This document shows, piece by piece, positions 38,001-43,929 of a DNA stretch of 47,345 nucleotides. The notes under the pieces are model-generated. The model made no database searches. It was not told the origin of the DNA and worked only from the letters and a program-made list of their open reading frames with translations. Each line of letters starts with the position of its first letter. Position 1 is the first letter of the stretch. A program made the position numbers and the translations under genes. The DNA is from a virus, in the IMG/VR virus record IMGVR_UViG_3300009008_000068, positions 1 to 47,345 of that record; one strand, written 5' to 3'.

Positions 38001-38686
38001 TCGAGAAGAGTTTTGTTGAACTCTTTCGCTTGTGCTTCTGCATCCATGATGATCTTGATGATCGCTGCGATCCCAGCAACCACCCCAGCAACCACCGCCA
38101 AAGTCTTTCCAATCGATGAGAGTGTCTTACCGACGCCCCCAGCCGCACCCCCTCTGGCTTCTGCCTTTGCACCCGCTACGGCAAACCCCTTGGCCATCTG
38201 CTTCCCGATGTCGGCCCACCCACCGGGACCACTTTTCAGACTCTCAAAGGCTCCCGCAATCCCTGCCCCAAAGGACTCCGCATGGTCTTCCATGGACTTT
38301 TCCATGAATTTGTTATAGTCCCCAAGGAGTTCCTTCCTACGTTCTGCAAGACGTTTCTCCCCCTTAGTTCGTTTCTTGAACTCGTCCGTGACGGCTGCCA
38401 ATTTCTTATCGATTGTCTTTTCGTCAGCTTTACGGAGTCCCTCGCGCCCCTTCAAGAACTCCTTCTCAATCTTTTTCATGTCTTTCGGGGCAAGACCTGC
38501 TTTCATTGCGTCTGCCATATCTTTACTGAAATTCTTCGTGAACGCCTTCTCAGCTTTGGAAAAAGCCTTGAATAAGTTCTTGTCGAGACCGAGATTGATG
38601 CCCTTCTTTTCCAACTCCCCAATGGTCTTGATGGCAGACCGGGCATCAATTGCAAGTCCTAATCGAAGTACAGAATCAATCGCCAT
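35033..38686 (-). CDS. Tail tape measure protein
   Basis: A 1217-residue, mostly helical, Ala/Lys/Glu-rich protein. Residues ~20-135 are charged coiled coil, ~175-215 are Gly/Ala-rich with a hydrophobic stretch (LAVVAGVVAGIAAIIKIIM, ~196-214) of the kind that forms a membrane channel, followed by long helical repeats. At the usual ~0.15 nm per residue it implies a tail near 180 nm. It sits downstream of the chaperone pair, as expected, and begins in TGATG overlap. About residues 680-1070 are unusually Lys/Glu-rich with A-rich codons (poly-A runs at 35982-35989 and 35749-35755), in contrast to the flanks. No lytic domain is visible in it. The last residues are Gly/Ala-rich with VAVHIHGGNQDEVYRTVKRA. 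Confidence 0.9.
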   Translation of the reverse strand: MAIDSVLRLGLAIDARSAIKTIGELEKKGINLGLDKNLFKAFSKAEKAFTKNFSKDMADAMKAGLAPKDMKKIEKEFLKGREGLRKADEKTIDKKLAAVTDEFKKRTKGEKRLAERRKELLGDYNKFMEKSMEDHAESFGAGIAGAFESLKSGPGGWADIGKQMAKGFAVAGAKAEARGGAAGGVGKTLSSIGKTLAVVAGVVAGIAAIIKIIMDAEAQAKEFNKTLLEGVGPLDIMDSRLGNIHKRLESIRGAAMSWDVFDLGLKTDEAIGVLNAFSQAGYTLKEIRGDAKGAKEEMQAYAGAIKTAATFSRLLGEKTDAIATSMAEYMEALNLSLGEIAERYAAVTQAAMQAGFGTKRFYGMVLQATSGMAMFNMRMEEAAALLLNVSKFMNPKLAGEFVQSLSEGFADMDMKERRKTIMKAGAGTYKRLFGYEGRDAAGEFLGQTGGTVKSGGKAGARTYELLEDFFAKYGVKTGKLTENTKETQKNLVAALSKMDSETANKMVSEMRLYDTDMAKMLDRLIRVSEGTSGEIGDMARNMDTLTGSRVLLAKAFSTKGITGKSVEELTSELQSMGFEGMSGISGKALTELVTTMKGYSGNWDLMAKMDIARFKNAEKDSEVMKEFLASQKETAEKFGLVKEIDGKIYKATVDADGNVIKQKDAIENMEEYIATQGDALMEASKRSDVSEMTKLTRNVSTATITMADRLEHGIQMILEKIWVQISRIVGWITGDKFSDDVKADIPIAMSNISKRILDAQKKVTEQEGAIPGLKTKLAGAKDPEERKAIEAEIKNRVENAKAFRVHIQKLNKASDILLNLTDEEGLKKLLKVTGDYKAGAGSLEASAMDAVAEEKRKKVDRAVKERMGKEWGEETIGTSQEKVAVARAQEELKKESAAYKKKKAWERGRGISKQDVATQVAIGVSGTGFGAYGGPEEEARKKRKPAVAKAWGTELSELEKSVGKKKDKVAEAVEILAKKTEKQTLQAERKAALEQKIREEESAKLLTAGEGQSAILDDISEAEKRGQRLQKDKNAKTNKFEDFMQKSAPEEWAEANVEAQKRLVAENVVAAAGIKGEAAGGMVEALLAGKVPRQLKEGLRKKRGEKTVWQMLEEQGVGVAGGAVGGTLSRHMGVAQDFLVRFGSKGAELVTKFSKADDLSLMGSRTGGAIDTMTRGAGAAAPTGGGGQVAVHIHGGNQDEVYRTVKRALEATGVVPA

Positions 38687-39882
38687 CAGTTGTCCTCACG
38701 CCTATGAGTAGTTTTCACTTTTCGCCCTGCAAGCTGACGGTTGATAGCATCAGGATCAGAGTCAATCTGTTCAATTTGCCCATCAACAACACGAAGAGGC
38801 CCTTTCTCTGCAGCCTCACTTAGGTATTTCTCATAGACATAATCGTGCTTCCCATCCGCAATGAACTGGGCACCCGCAGGCCGACCCCCACGCCGCTGCT
38901 CCAGCACAGCCCTTACCTGCTCCGGCGCATACCCTATCAAACTCATCGCTTCCGTGTCCTCACCCGCCTCCTGCGCCCGCTCACGAGCCGCCGCTAACCG
39001 TTGCTGCCTCTCTTGTCTCCCGGCCTCCTTTTTGGCAACAATTTTAGCTTTGTACTCAGTCACTACACGGTCATGAGCATCCATATCCCCAGCCAGCCAA
39101 CGCTTCATCTCATCTTCCAACTCTTCAGGGGTGCTGGCCTGCTGAACTAGATCAAACTCCTTTAGTTTCTTGCCGTCCTCCCCATACAAACCAATCGCCG
39201 TATAAAAGAACCGATCCAGAACCCTTTGTTTATCAGCCTTTTCAGTTTCAAATTGTTGCCGGTCCTTGGCATCGAGACTCTTGATTCCCTTAGGGGCATG
39301 GGGACTGACCATGAATTTGGATTGCGCCCATACAGACAATTCGACAATTCGCTGATCCTCGAATTCGTTGTAAACCGTCCACAAACGTTGCACTACGTTT
39401 GAGCCTAGCTTCTCCGCTCCAGGGACGCCCGAGAAAGAATCCCTCGGAAACCCTCCCTGCCCGAGTTGTTTCCAAAGAGCCCTAGACGAAGCTTCCAAAC
39501 AAAAAGCTTCTATCGCTTCTATCGCCTTATCTTTTCGGTTTGAGAGACCCAAAACAGTATGGTACAAGACATCGAGAACACCCTTTGGGAGTCCCGATAT
39601 TGCATGGTGAAGTAAAACCGGGGCGTTGGCGTGCCCCAAGGTCAACTGACCATTAATCATCCAGACGCAGGTAGCAACGATCCACTGTTTCCAATCCCTC
39701 TCTGTTGCTGCCGCCGGAACACGGTGTTGCAACATGAAAAAATCGTTCGGGCCAAGATTGCGGACAGAGAGGGTGACGGGGCCAACCCCCAACTTATGGG
39801 CTAGAAATCCCGGTGTAAGCATCGAGAGCAAATCCTTGTAGAAAGGCTCTCGTTGCTGGTATGTGGTCCGGTGATGGACCAT
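38686..39882 (-). CDS. Probable second tail assembly chaperone, 398 residues
   Basis: Lies directly before the tape measure. The N-terminal ~200 residues are helical with many Leu/Trp/Phe (for example PFYKDLLSMLTPGFLAHKLG and DWKQWIVATCVWMINGQLTL), and the C-terminal half is charged and helical (RQERQQRLAAARERAQEAGE), ending basic. In many myoviruses the two genes before the tape measure encode chaperones that coat it; the second is often made by frameshift. Here it has its own ATG at 39882 with a ribosome-like AGCGAGG upstream, and the codon directly before the ATG is TAG in the same frame, so fusion with the preceding gene by a simple +1 shift is not possible. The call rests on position; an alternative is a virion protein. 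Confidence 0.5.
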   Translation of the reverse strand: MVHHRTTYQQREPFYKDLLSMLTPGFLAHKLGVGPVTLSVRNLGPNDFFMLQHRVPAAATERDWKQWIVATCVWMINGQLTLGHANAPVLLHHAISGLPKGVLDVLYHTVLGLSNRKDKAIEAIEAFCLEASSRALWKQLGQGGFPRDSFSGVPGAEKLGSNVVQRLWTVYNEFEDQRIVELSVWAQSKFMVSPHAPKGIKSLDAKDRQQFETEKADKQRVLDRFFYTAIGLYGEDGKKLKEFDLVQQASTPEELEDEMKRWLAGDMDAHDRVVTEYKAKIVAKKEAGRQERQQRLAAARERAQEAGEDTEAMSLIGYAPEQVRAVLEQRRGGRPAGAQFIADGKHDYVYEKYLSEAAEKGPLRVVDGQIEQIDSDPDAINRQLAGRKVKTTHRREDN

Positions 39883-39895
39883 CTACAACCTCGCT

Positions 39896-41113
39896 TCACG
39901 GAGTTTGCGGCCCCCTGAAACGAGGATTCTTTGCACCCCCACCAACATCTTTGGGGTTGATACGTGGTCTCTCATCTGGGTTCCCTTCCCGGGTCTTCTC
40001 CGAGATCTCCTGTTTGTCGCCAAGCCGGTAAGCTGGGATACCGTCAACTTTACCGGCCGTCGTGACCTCGGCCTTCTGTACATGCTCAAGTTCATCCGCA
40101 ACCTTCTTGGCTGCGACATGGGGAGGGGGTCTTCTGGGTTTTTTCTGAGCCTCTTGCCGTGCTCTCGCAATACGAGCATTCTCAGCGGCCACTTGTCTCT
40201 GGAACTCTTCAGGGTCATCGGGATCAACTAAAGATGATCCAATGTTCTCGAAACCATCCTCAGGAGGGGGTGTAACAACCCCGCCGGGAGGCTCTACTTC
40301 CTCTTGCGGAGAAGGCACGGGGGCTTCGGCTTGAACTGGCGGGGCATTGGGGATAATGGACTGACGAGGCCCAGGCTGTGCAACTGAGTCGGCTGGAGCA
40401 GGAGTGGGCTTCGCCACAACTTCTGCCCCGGCTGTCGCGGCCTGCTGCACCGGGGTGACTGTCTGCGAAGATTGAGGCTGCTCCTCAGGAGTCGGGGGCT
40501 GTTCAGGCATTGTCTTTTCATCCAGCTTTCCGGACTCTACAATGCTCTTGACCTGTTCGGAAACCATCGACTGCATGGAATCCTCTTCCTCTTTCTCCTC
40601 TTTCTCCAACTCCTCAACCCGAGCCTTGAGTCGTTCTATCTCAGTCTTCCGGTCGGACGGCTCAAATTTGACAGCTTTTTCAGCCTTCTCTTCAACCTGC
40701 GAAAGCAGTTCGTAATACTTCTTGAACATATGTGTGATCGCCGTGCGGGAAAAAGTTTTTTGAACGATCTGACGGACAGCGAGATGCCGGGGCAGTTTGA
40801 CTTCTTTGCCGTTCTCCAACACCTTGCCCGTGGTCACAAATTCCACTTCCCGCAAATCAAGGTTGTCGACTTGTGCGATTGCGTAGCAGATGATCGCCTG
40901 TTTGAATCGGTCCAGATAGGAGAGGCCCGAAATTCGATCATCTTTTTCATCCTCAAAAACTGCGCTTGCAAATCGCTGCGCCTCAACCTCTTCCTGCGGG
41001 AGCAAGACTTGAAGCGTGACATTGTGCCCATCGTACTCAAAAGAAATCTCCCCCTTTCCAACATCCCCAATGGCCTGCAATGCAGACTCAAGCTGACTCA
41101 TGTTGAGTTCCAT
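39896..41113 (-). CDS. Probable first tail assembly chaperone / baseplate assembly protein, 405 residues
   Basis: Residues ~1-150 form an alpha/beta domain (SQLESALQAIGDVGKGEISF, FEYDGHNVTLQV, TFSRTAITHMFKKYYELLS) resembling small assembly chaperones encoded before tape measures or gp26/gp51-type hub assembly proteins. Residues ~155-180 are a Glu/Lys coiled coil, ~203-290 are Pro/Gln/Ala-rich and probably disordered, and the C-terminus is basic. The disordered, charged tail argues against a packed virion subunit. Two Met starts are available (residues 1 and 5); the first has GAGAGGG upstream. It follows a 243-nt gap, so it may head the tape-measure-to-fibre operon. Confidence 0.5.
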   Translation of the reverse strand: MELNMSQLESALQAIGDVGKGEISFEYDGHNVTLQVLLPQEEVEAQRFASAVFEDEKDDRISGLSYLDRFKQAIICYAIAQVDNLDLREVEFVTTGKVLENGKEVKLPRHLAVRQIVQKTFSRTAITHMFKKYYELLSQVEEKAEKAVKFEPSDRKTEIERLKARVEELEKEEKEEEDSMQSMVSEQVKSIVESGKLDEKTMPEQPPTPEEQPQSSQTVTPVQQAATAGAEVVAKPTPAPADSVAQPGPRQSIIPNAPPVQAEAPVPSPQEEVEPPGGVVTPPPEDGFENIGSSLVDPDDPEEFQRQVAAENARIARARQEAQKKPRRPPPHVAAKKVADELEHVQKAEVTTAGKVDGIPAYRLGDKQEISEKTREGNPDERPRINPKDVGGGAKNPRFRGPQTP

Positions 41114-41336
41114 CTAAAGACCCTCTCTGTTTTTGTGGGCGATACGTAAGGAAAGTGCTCGTTTCATCTGTCTGTTTCCATCCGTCTAAATTCTTCCAGC
41201 CCGTGTCAAACACAAGCGGAGTCAAAAAGCGCAAGTAAGAGTTACATTCTTTATGTCACCACGGCGTTCCTCTTTGCCCAGCGAAGAAAACCGTCTCAAC
41301 CACTATACCGTCACTCCTACGTCGTGTTTCAACCCA
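41114..41336 (-). promoter_or_regulatory. Non-coding gap before the chaperone gene
   Basis: This part of the gap contains no plausible gene. A TATAGT-like string (minus strand, near 41303-41308) with TTGAAA about 19 nt upstream is a weak promoter candidate, and TTGACA near 41202-41207 has no good -10 at the right distance. GAGAGGG just before 41113 is the ribosome site for the 405-residue gene. Since the gap lies between a hairpin after the tube gene and the long baseplate operon, a promoter is expected here. Confidence 0.3.
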
Positions 41337-41351
41337 CTCCCCAAAGGGGAG
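41337..41351 (-). terminator. Hairpin just after the tail tube gene
   Basis: CTCCCC-TTT-GGGGAG on the coding strand: a perfect 6-bp GC-rich stem with a 3-base loop starting 5 nt after the tube TAG. It lacks a following U-run, so it may be an inefficient terminator, a pause site, or a 3' stabilising stem that lets tube mRNA accumulate above the downstream genes. Confidence 0.5.
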
Positions 41352-41356
41352 AACTG

Positions 41357-42178
41357 CTATGTCGTGAAGGCAGACTGGGTGCCTTCGCCTGAGATGCCAC
41401 CACCAGCGGTTGAGAACCCACCCGTGAAGCCTTCCTGTCCAGCGAACCTGATGGAACCAAGCTGTCCAATGGACGGATCGTTGCCAGTTGCCAGGAACTC
41501 ACCGTACATGGAAGCGAAATCGTGAACATCAGTGACCATCACATCACCGGACTCCATGATCATCCCGGCATCCTTGGAGAATGACGCTGACCAGCTTGTG
41601 AACCAGCACGCCTCGTACATGGTAATGACCGCAGAATGCCCACGGTTGGCCTGTTCGTTGCTGCCGTCCGGGGTCACAGCAGGATACGAAATCGCCTGCA
41701 CACCACCATCAAAGCTCCCCGGCTGTCCATCCATGCCCACATTGGCGACACCGAGATCCGCATCGGCCAACGTTGAGAAGACAAGCTGCTGTTCAACGTC
41801 GAAAGGCCACTTGTGATGAGCCAATGAACGCACCGGACCATCGACACCACCGGCATAACCCGTGGACTGCCAGAGATTCGAGAGATACAGCAGGGCACGC
41901 TCAAAGGACGCCGTCGGTGCTGCCGTGATGGAAGGCACCAATTCAGCGATCTGATCCCCAAAACCAATACCACGGAGTTCATCCACGGTACGACTGATGC
42001 TGGGGGAGAACGTACTCAAGACACCCATCTGCCAGAGAGCCGAAGAAGACCCATAGGCAGGGGTAAGCACCCGCGTCTTTTGAGAAACCGCAGTCCTCGT
42101 ATTCGGGCTGGTGCCGTAATCGTAGACAAAACTCGACCCTTGCAAACCATTGGCGGGGGTGTTGTCTGTGTTAGCCAT
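41357..42178 (-). CDS. Tail tube protein
   Basis: A 273-residue protein with the right size, place (after sheath, before chaperones and tape measure) and pattern for a myovirus tube: FSPSISRTVDELRGIGFGDQ, then IAELVPSITAAPTASFERAL, then an acidic middle and IMESGDVMVTDVHDFASMY. Tube proteins make hexameric rings through which DNA passes. The gene has a good ribosome site (GGAGG, 6 nt before ATG), its own candidate promoter, and a hairpin after the stop, all consistent with high expression. The C-terminus is Gly-rich (GGFSTAGGGISGEGT). The endonuclease gene separates it from the sheath gene, which is usually its direct neighbour. Confidence 0.78.
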   Translation of the reverse strand: MANTDNTPANGLQGSSFVYDYGTSPNTRTAVSQKTRVLTPAYGSSSALWQMGVLSTFSPSISRTVDELRGIGFGDQIAELVPSITAAPTASFERALLYLSNLWQSTGYAGGVDGPVRSLAHHKWPFDVEQQLVFSTLADADLGVANVGMDGQPGSFDGGVQAISYPAVTPDGSNEQANRGHSAVITMYEACWFTSWSASFSKDAGMIMESGDVMVTDVHDFASMYGEFLATGNDPSIGQLGSIRFAGQEGFTGGFSTAGGGISGEGTQSAFTT

Positions 42179-42205
42179 TAGAAACCTCCAGTGATCGAAC
42201 CACTC

Positions 42206-42219
42206 CTATCTAAAGATAG
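42206..42219 (-). promoter_or_regulatory. Small palindrome in the tube gene leader
   Basis: CTATCT-TT-AGATAG, a perfect inverted repeat 28 nt before the tube ATG and directly after the -10 box at 42223-42228. The start site predicted from the -10 falls on its upstream arm, so it could be an operator covering the start site or, if transcription begins slightly earlier, a 5' stem-loop protecting the mRNA. Confidence 0.4.
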
Positions 42220-42222
42220 ATG

Positions 42223-42251
42223 ATTATAGACTAGGAAACGAAGACCTTGAA
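42223..42251 (-). promoter_or_regulatory. Candidate sigma70-type promoter of the tube gene
   Basis: TATAAT at 42223-42228 (perfect -10) with TTCAAG at 42246-42251 (3 of 6 -35 bases), spaced 17 nt, 45 nt before the tube ATG. The -35 is weak, so an activator or phage factor may be involved. Confidence 0.55.
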
Positions 42252-42305
42252 GGTTAGGGGCGGAATGCAGCGCAGGGATTCAACCGGAGCGGGGATGGCC
42301 TCACA

Positions 42306-42379
42306 GAGGTTTTTCGACTCAACCACCCCCGCCCCGATTCGACAATCAGTTTTCATGGGTTCTTCCGAGGTTTTTCGAC
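42306..42379. repeat. Pair of 13-bp direct repeats between endonuclease and tube genes
   Basis: GAGGTTTTTCGAC occurs at 42306-42318 and 42367-42379 on the plus strand, each followed by an ACCACCCC string after a short offset. The 61-bp period and non-coding position suggest a duplicated protein-binding site or a footprint of the endonuclease gene's insertion. Confidence 0.6.
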
Positions 42380-42402
42380 CACCCCACTGTTCCTGACTGC
42401 CA

Positions 42403-42425
42403 TGGATGGGTAGCGAATCCATCCA
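42403..42425 (-). terminator. Hairpin just after the endonuclease gene
   Basis: On the coding strand TGGATGG, a 9-base loop, then CCATCCA: a perfect 7-bp stem starting 6 nt after the TAG of the endonuclease gene. There is no U-run behind it, so termination is uncertain; it could be a processing or stabilising structure. Confidence 0.4.
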
Positions 42426-42431
42426 ATTTTA

Positions 42432-43793
42432 CTATACTCCAATCCCAACCAAACGGCCACGCAAATACATCACGTCCTCAAAAGGCTCATCTTCTCGAAT
42501 CTCCAAGTAGACCAAACCCTCGGCACCCTCGATCATTTCCCTCTTGATCCTATCCCGCTCACGCATAGCCAAGTACACTTCCTCATGCCCCTCATCCATG
42601 AAAGCATTCGGAAATGTCCAATGCTGATGGCCCATGAACTCAACAACCAATCCCACATCAGGAAAATAACCGTCAAACCGAAACCTCCAACCGGTCTTTG
42701 GGTTCCTGAACCTGTCTGCAACCCATTCCTCCTTGTAAGGCAACCCACCCAATGCCTCAGAGACTGTCTCAAGACAGACCCCTTGTGAAACACATCCATG
42801 AGCCGTAGACAATCCCAATCTTCTACATTCCCGTTTCACAATCGTATAGCAGCAATCCAAACCCGCAGTCGCACGAGCCAAGCTGATCTTCCCATTCTTC
42901 AATTTGAACGAAACAAAATCCTCAGGTGTCAGTACAACTCGACGCTTCTCATGGGCACTTGCCAGATAACGTGCGGTTTTCCTCAACCCCAATTCTTCCA
43001 TGTACTGGTTCAAAGTGGGCAGGGAGTGTCCCGTTTCTTCTACCATCTGCCGATAATCTACTGTCCCATCAGGCTCCAGATAAGGATCAAAATCATCCAT
43101 CGTGAGATTCAACAACTTCGCTGCCCGAATCTTCTCACCAAACTCAGGTGGTCGTTCCACACCCCTCAACTCACTCTTGTCACGAACCGCTGATCCCAAA
43201 GCCACAACCAGAGCCTCAGGATGCTTCTCTCGATAGTCTGGGTGAGCATTCTGAAGATGGCTCGTTAAATTCTCCGCACGGTACCCACACTCCAAACAAG
43301 TCACATAATCCTCAGGCTCAGATAGCCCCACCCACGTCGCCCCCTCCAGAGCCGTAGCATCTTTGATCCGGCACTCAGAACATCTTGGGTTATGCGCACT
43401 TTCAGACAAAAACTTGCTCACAGTATGGGTCTGTCCACAGTCAGGGCAAACAATCTCCTTCGTAGCACCCTTACCAAAACCACCCCTGCGACCCCTGATC
43501 GCCTTGGAACGCTTCTCGGTCAAAGCAGTACAACGGATCAAAGCACCCGGAAATTGTTCACGATATTGGTCCGCAGTTATTCCGTGAACTGCCTTCAAGT
43601 GCCGAGCCAAAGTAGAAGCACGCTTCCCACAAAGTTTGCAGATGACGTAATCTACACCCTCTGTCTTATCAGACCATCTCTGCTCATCCTTCCAATCCGC
43701 ATAATCAGGATGTGTCTCAGACTGATGACGGAAATGTGTGGCTAAACCACGGGCCGATCCAGACTCGAAATCACAAAAAGGACATTTGATCAT
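42432..43793 (-). CDS. Free-standing homing-type endonuclease with zinc fingers
   Basis: A 453-residue protein. Zinc sites in order: C4/C7/H20/H28, C52/C55/H65/H70, C116/C119 with C138/C141, and C166/C169/H179/H184; the second and fourth are Ros/MucR-like (HL..vHGIT..QYREQFP). A helical DNA-binding middle (~215-330) precedes a C-terminal nuclease with FDGYFPDVGLVVEFMGHQHW (residues ~373-392) and RERDRIKREM (411-420), then VYLEIRED. This D..(E)F.G.QH...RD.IK layout matches the Vsr-like EDxHD/PD-(D/E)XK homing nuclease group (I-Bth0305I type). Asp374 or Asp379, Glu385, Gln390/His391 and Asp413 are candidate active-site residues. It lies between two complete structural genes and interrupts neither, so it is not intron-encoded here. 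It has AGGAGG 8 nt before ATG and its own promoter. Confidence 0.75.
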   Translation of the reverse strand: MIKCPFCDFESGSARGLATHFRHQSETHPDYADWKDEQRWSDKTEGVDYVICKLCGKRASTLARHLKAVHGITADQYREQFPGALIRCTALTEKRSKAIRGRRGGFGKGATKEIVCPDCGQTHTVSKFLSESAHNPRCSECRIKDATALEGATWVGLSEPEDYVTCLECGYRAENLTSHLQNAHPDYREKHPEALVVALGSAVRDKSELRGVERPPEFGEKIRAAKLLNLTMDDFDPYLEPDGTVDYRQMVEETGHSLPTLNQYMEELGLRKTARYLASAHEKRRVVLTPEDFVSFKLKNGKISLARATAGLDCCYTIVKRECRRLGLSTAHGCVSQGVCLETVSEALGGLPYKEEWVADRFRNPKTGWRFRFDGYFPDVGLVVEFMGHQHWTFPNAFMDEGHEEVYLAMRERDRIKREMIEGAEGLVYLEIREDEPFEDVMYLRGRLVGIGV

Positions 43794-43815
43794 AGACTTG
43801 ACCTCCTGAACCTAA

Positions 43816-43843
43816 ATTATAGGGAAAGCAGGAGTGTAGTCAA
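43816..43843 (-). promoter_or_regulatory. Strong sigma70-like promoter of the endonuclease gene
   Basis: TTGACT (43838-43843) and TATAAT (43816-43821) spaced 16 nt, followed by AGGAGG at 43802-43807. This is the best host-type promoter in the window. It drives the endonuclease and possibly the tube gene behind it. Confidence 0.75.
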
Positions 43844-43852
43844 GGACTACAC
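43834..43852 (-). terminator. Perfect hairpin after the sheath gene, overlapping the -35 box
   Basis: On the coding strand GTGTAGTC-CTT-GACTACAC: an 8-bp perfect stem with a 3-base loop, 77 nt after the sheath stop. It contains the -35 element of the endonuclease promoter. It may terminate or pause sheath transcription, act as an operator, or both. The following sequence is pyrimidine-rich but not a true U-run. Confidence 0.5.
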
Positions 43853-43929
43853 GCCGACTGCTGCCTAGATTGTCAGAAGGATGCCTTTGTGAGGGAGAAT
43901 TAGAAGATTCTAGGAGAAAAACCTAATGA

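Noticed and set aside
39880-39925. Possible programmed frameshift joining the two genes before the tape measure (run of five G just before the first stop)
   Set aside because: In the frame of the downstream gene the codon directly before its ATG is TAG, so a +1 shift cannot produce a fusion; the G-run does not fit a clean -1 slippery heptamer. Each gene has its own start.
41337-41351. Calling the hairpins after the tube, endonuclease and sheath genes full intrinsic terminators
   Set aside because: None has a clear U-run behind the stem, so efficient termination is not supported; they are listed with modest confidence.
42179-43929. Group I intron hosting the endonuclease
   Set aside because: Sheath and tube each have complete ends with their own stop and start; no split exon or conserved intron core is seen.
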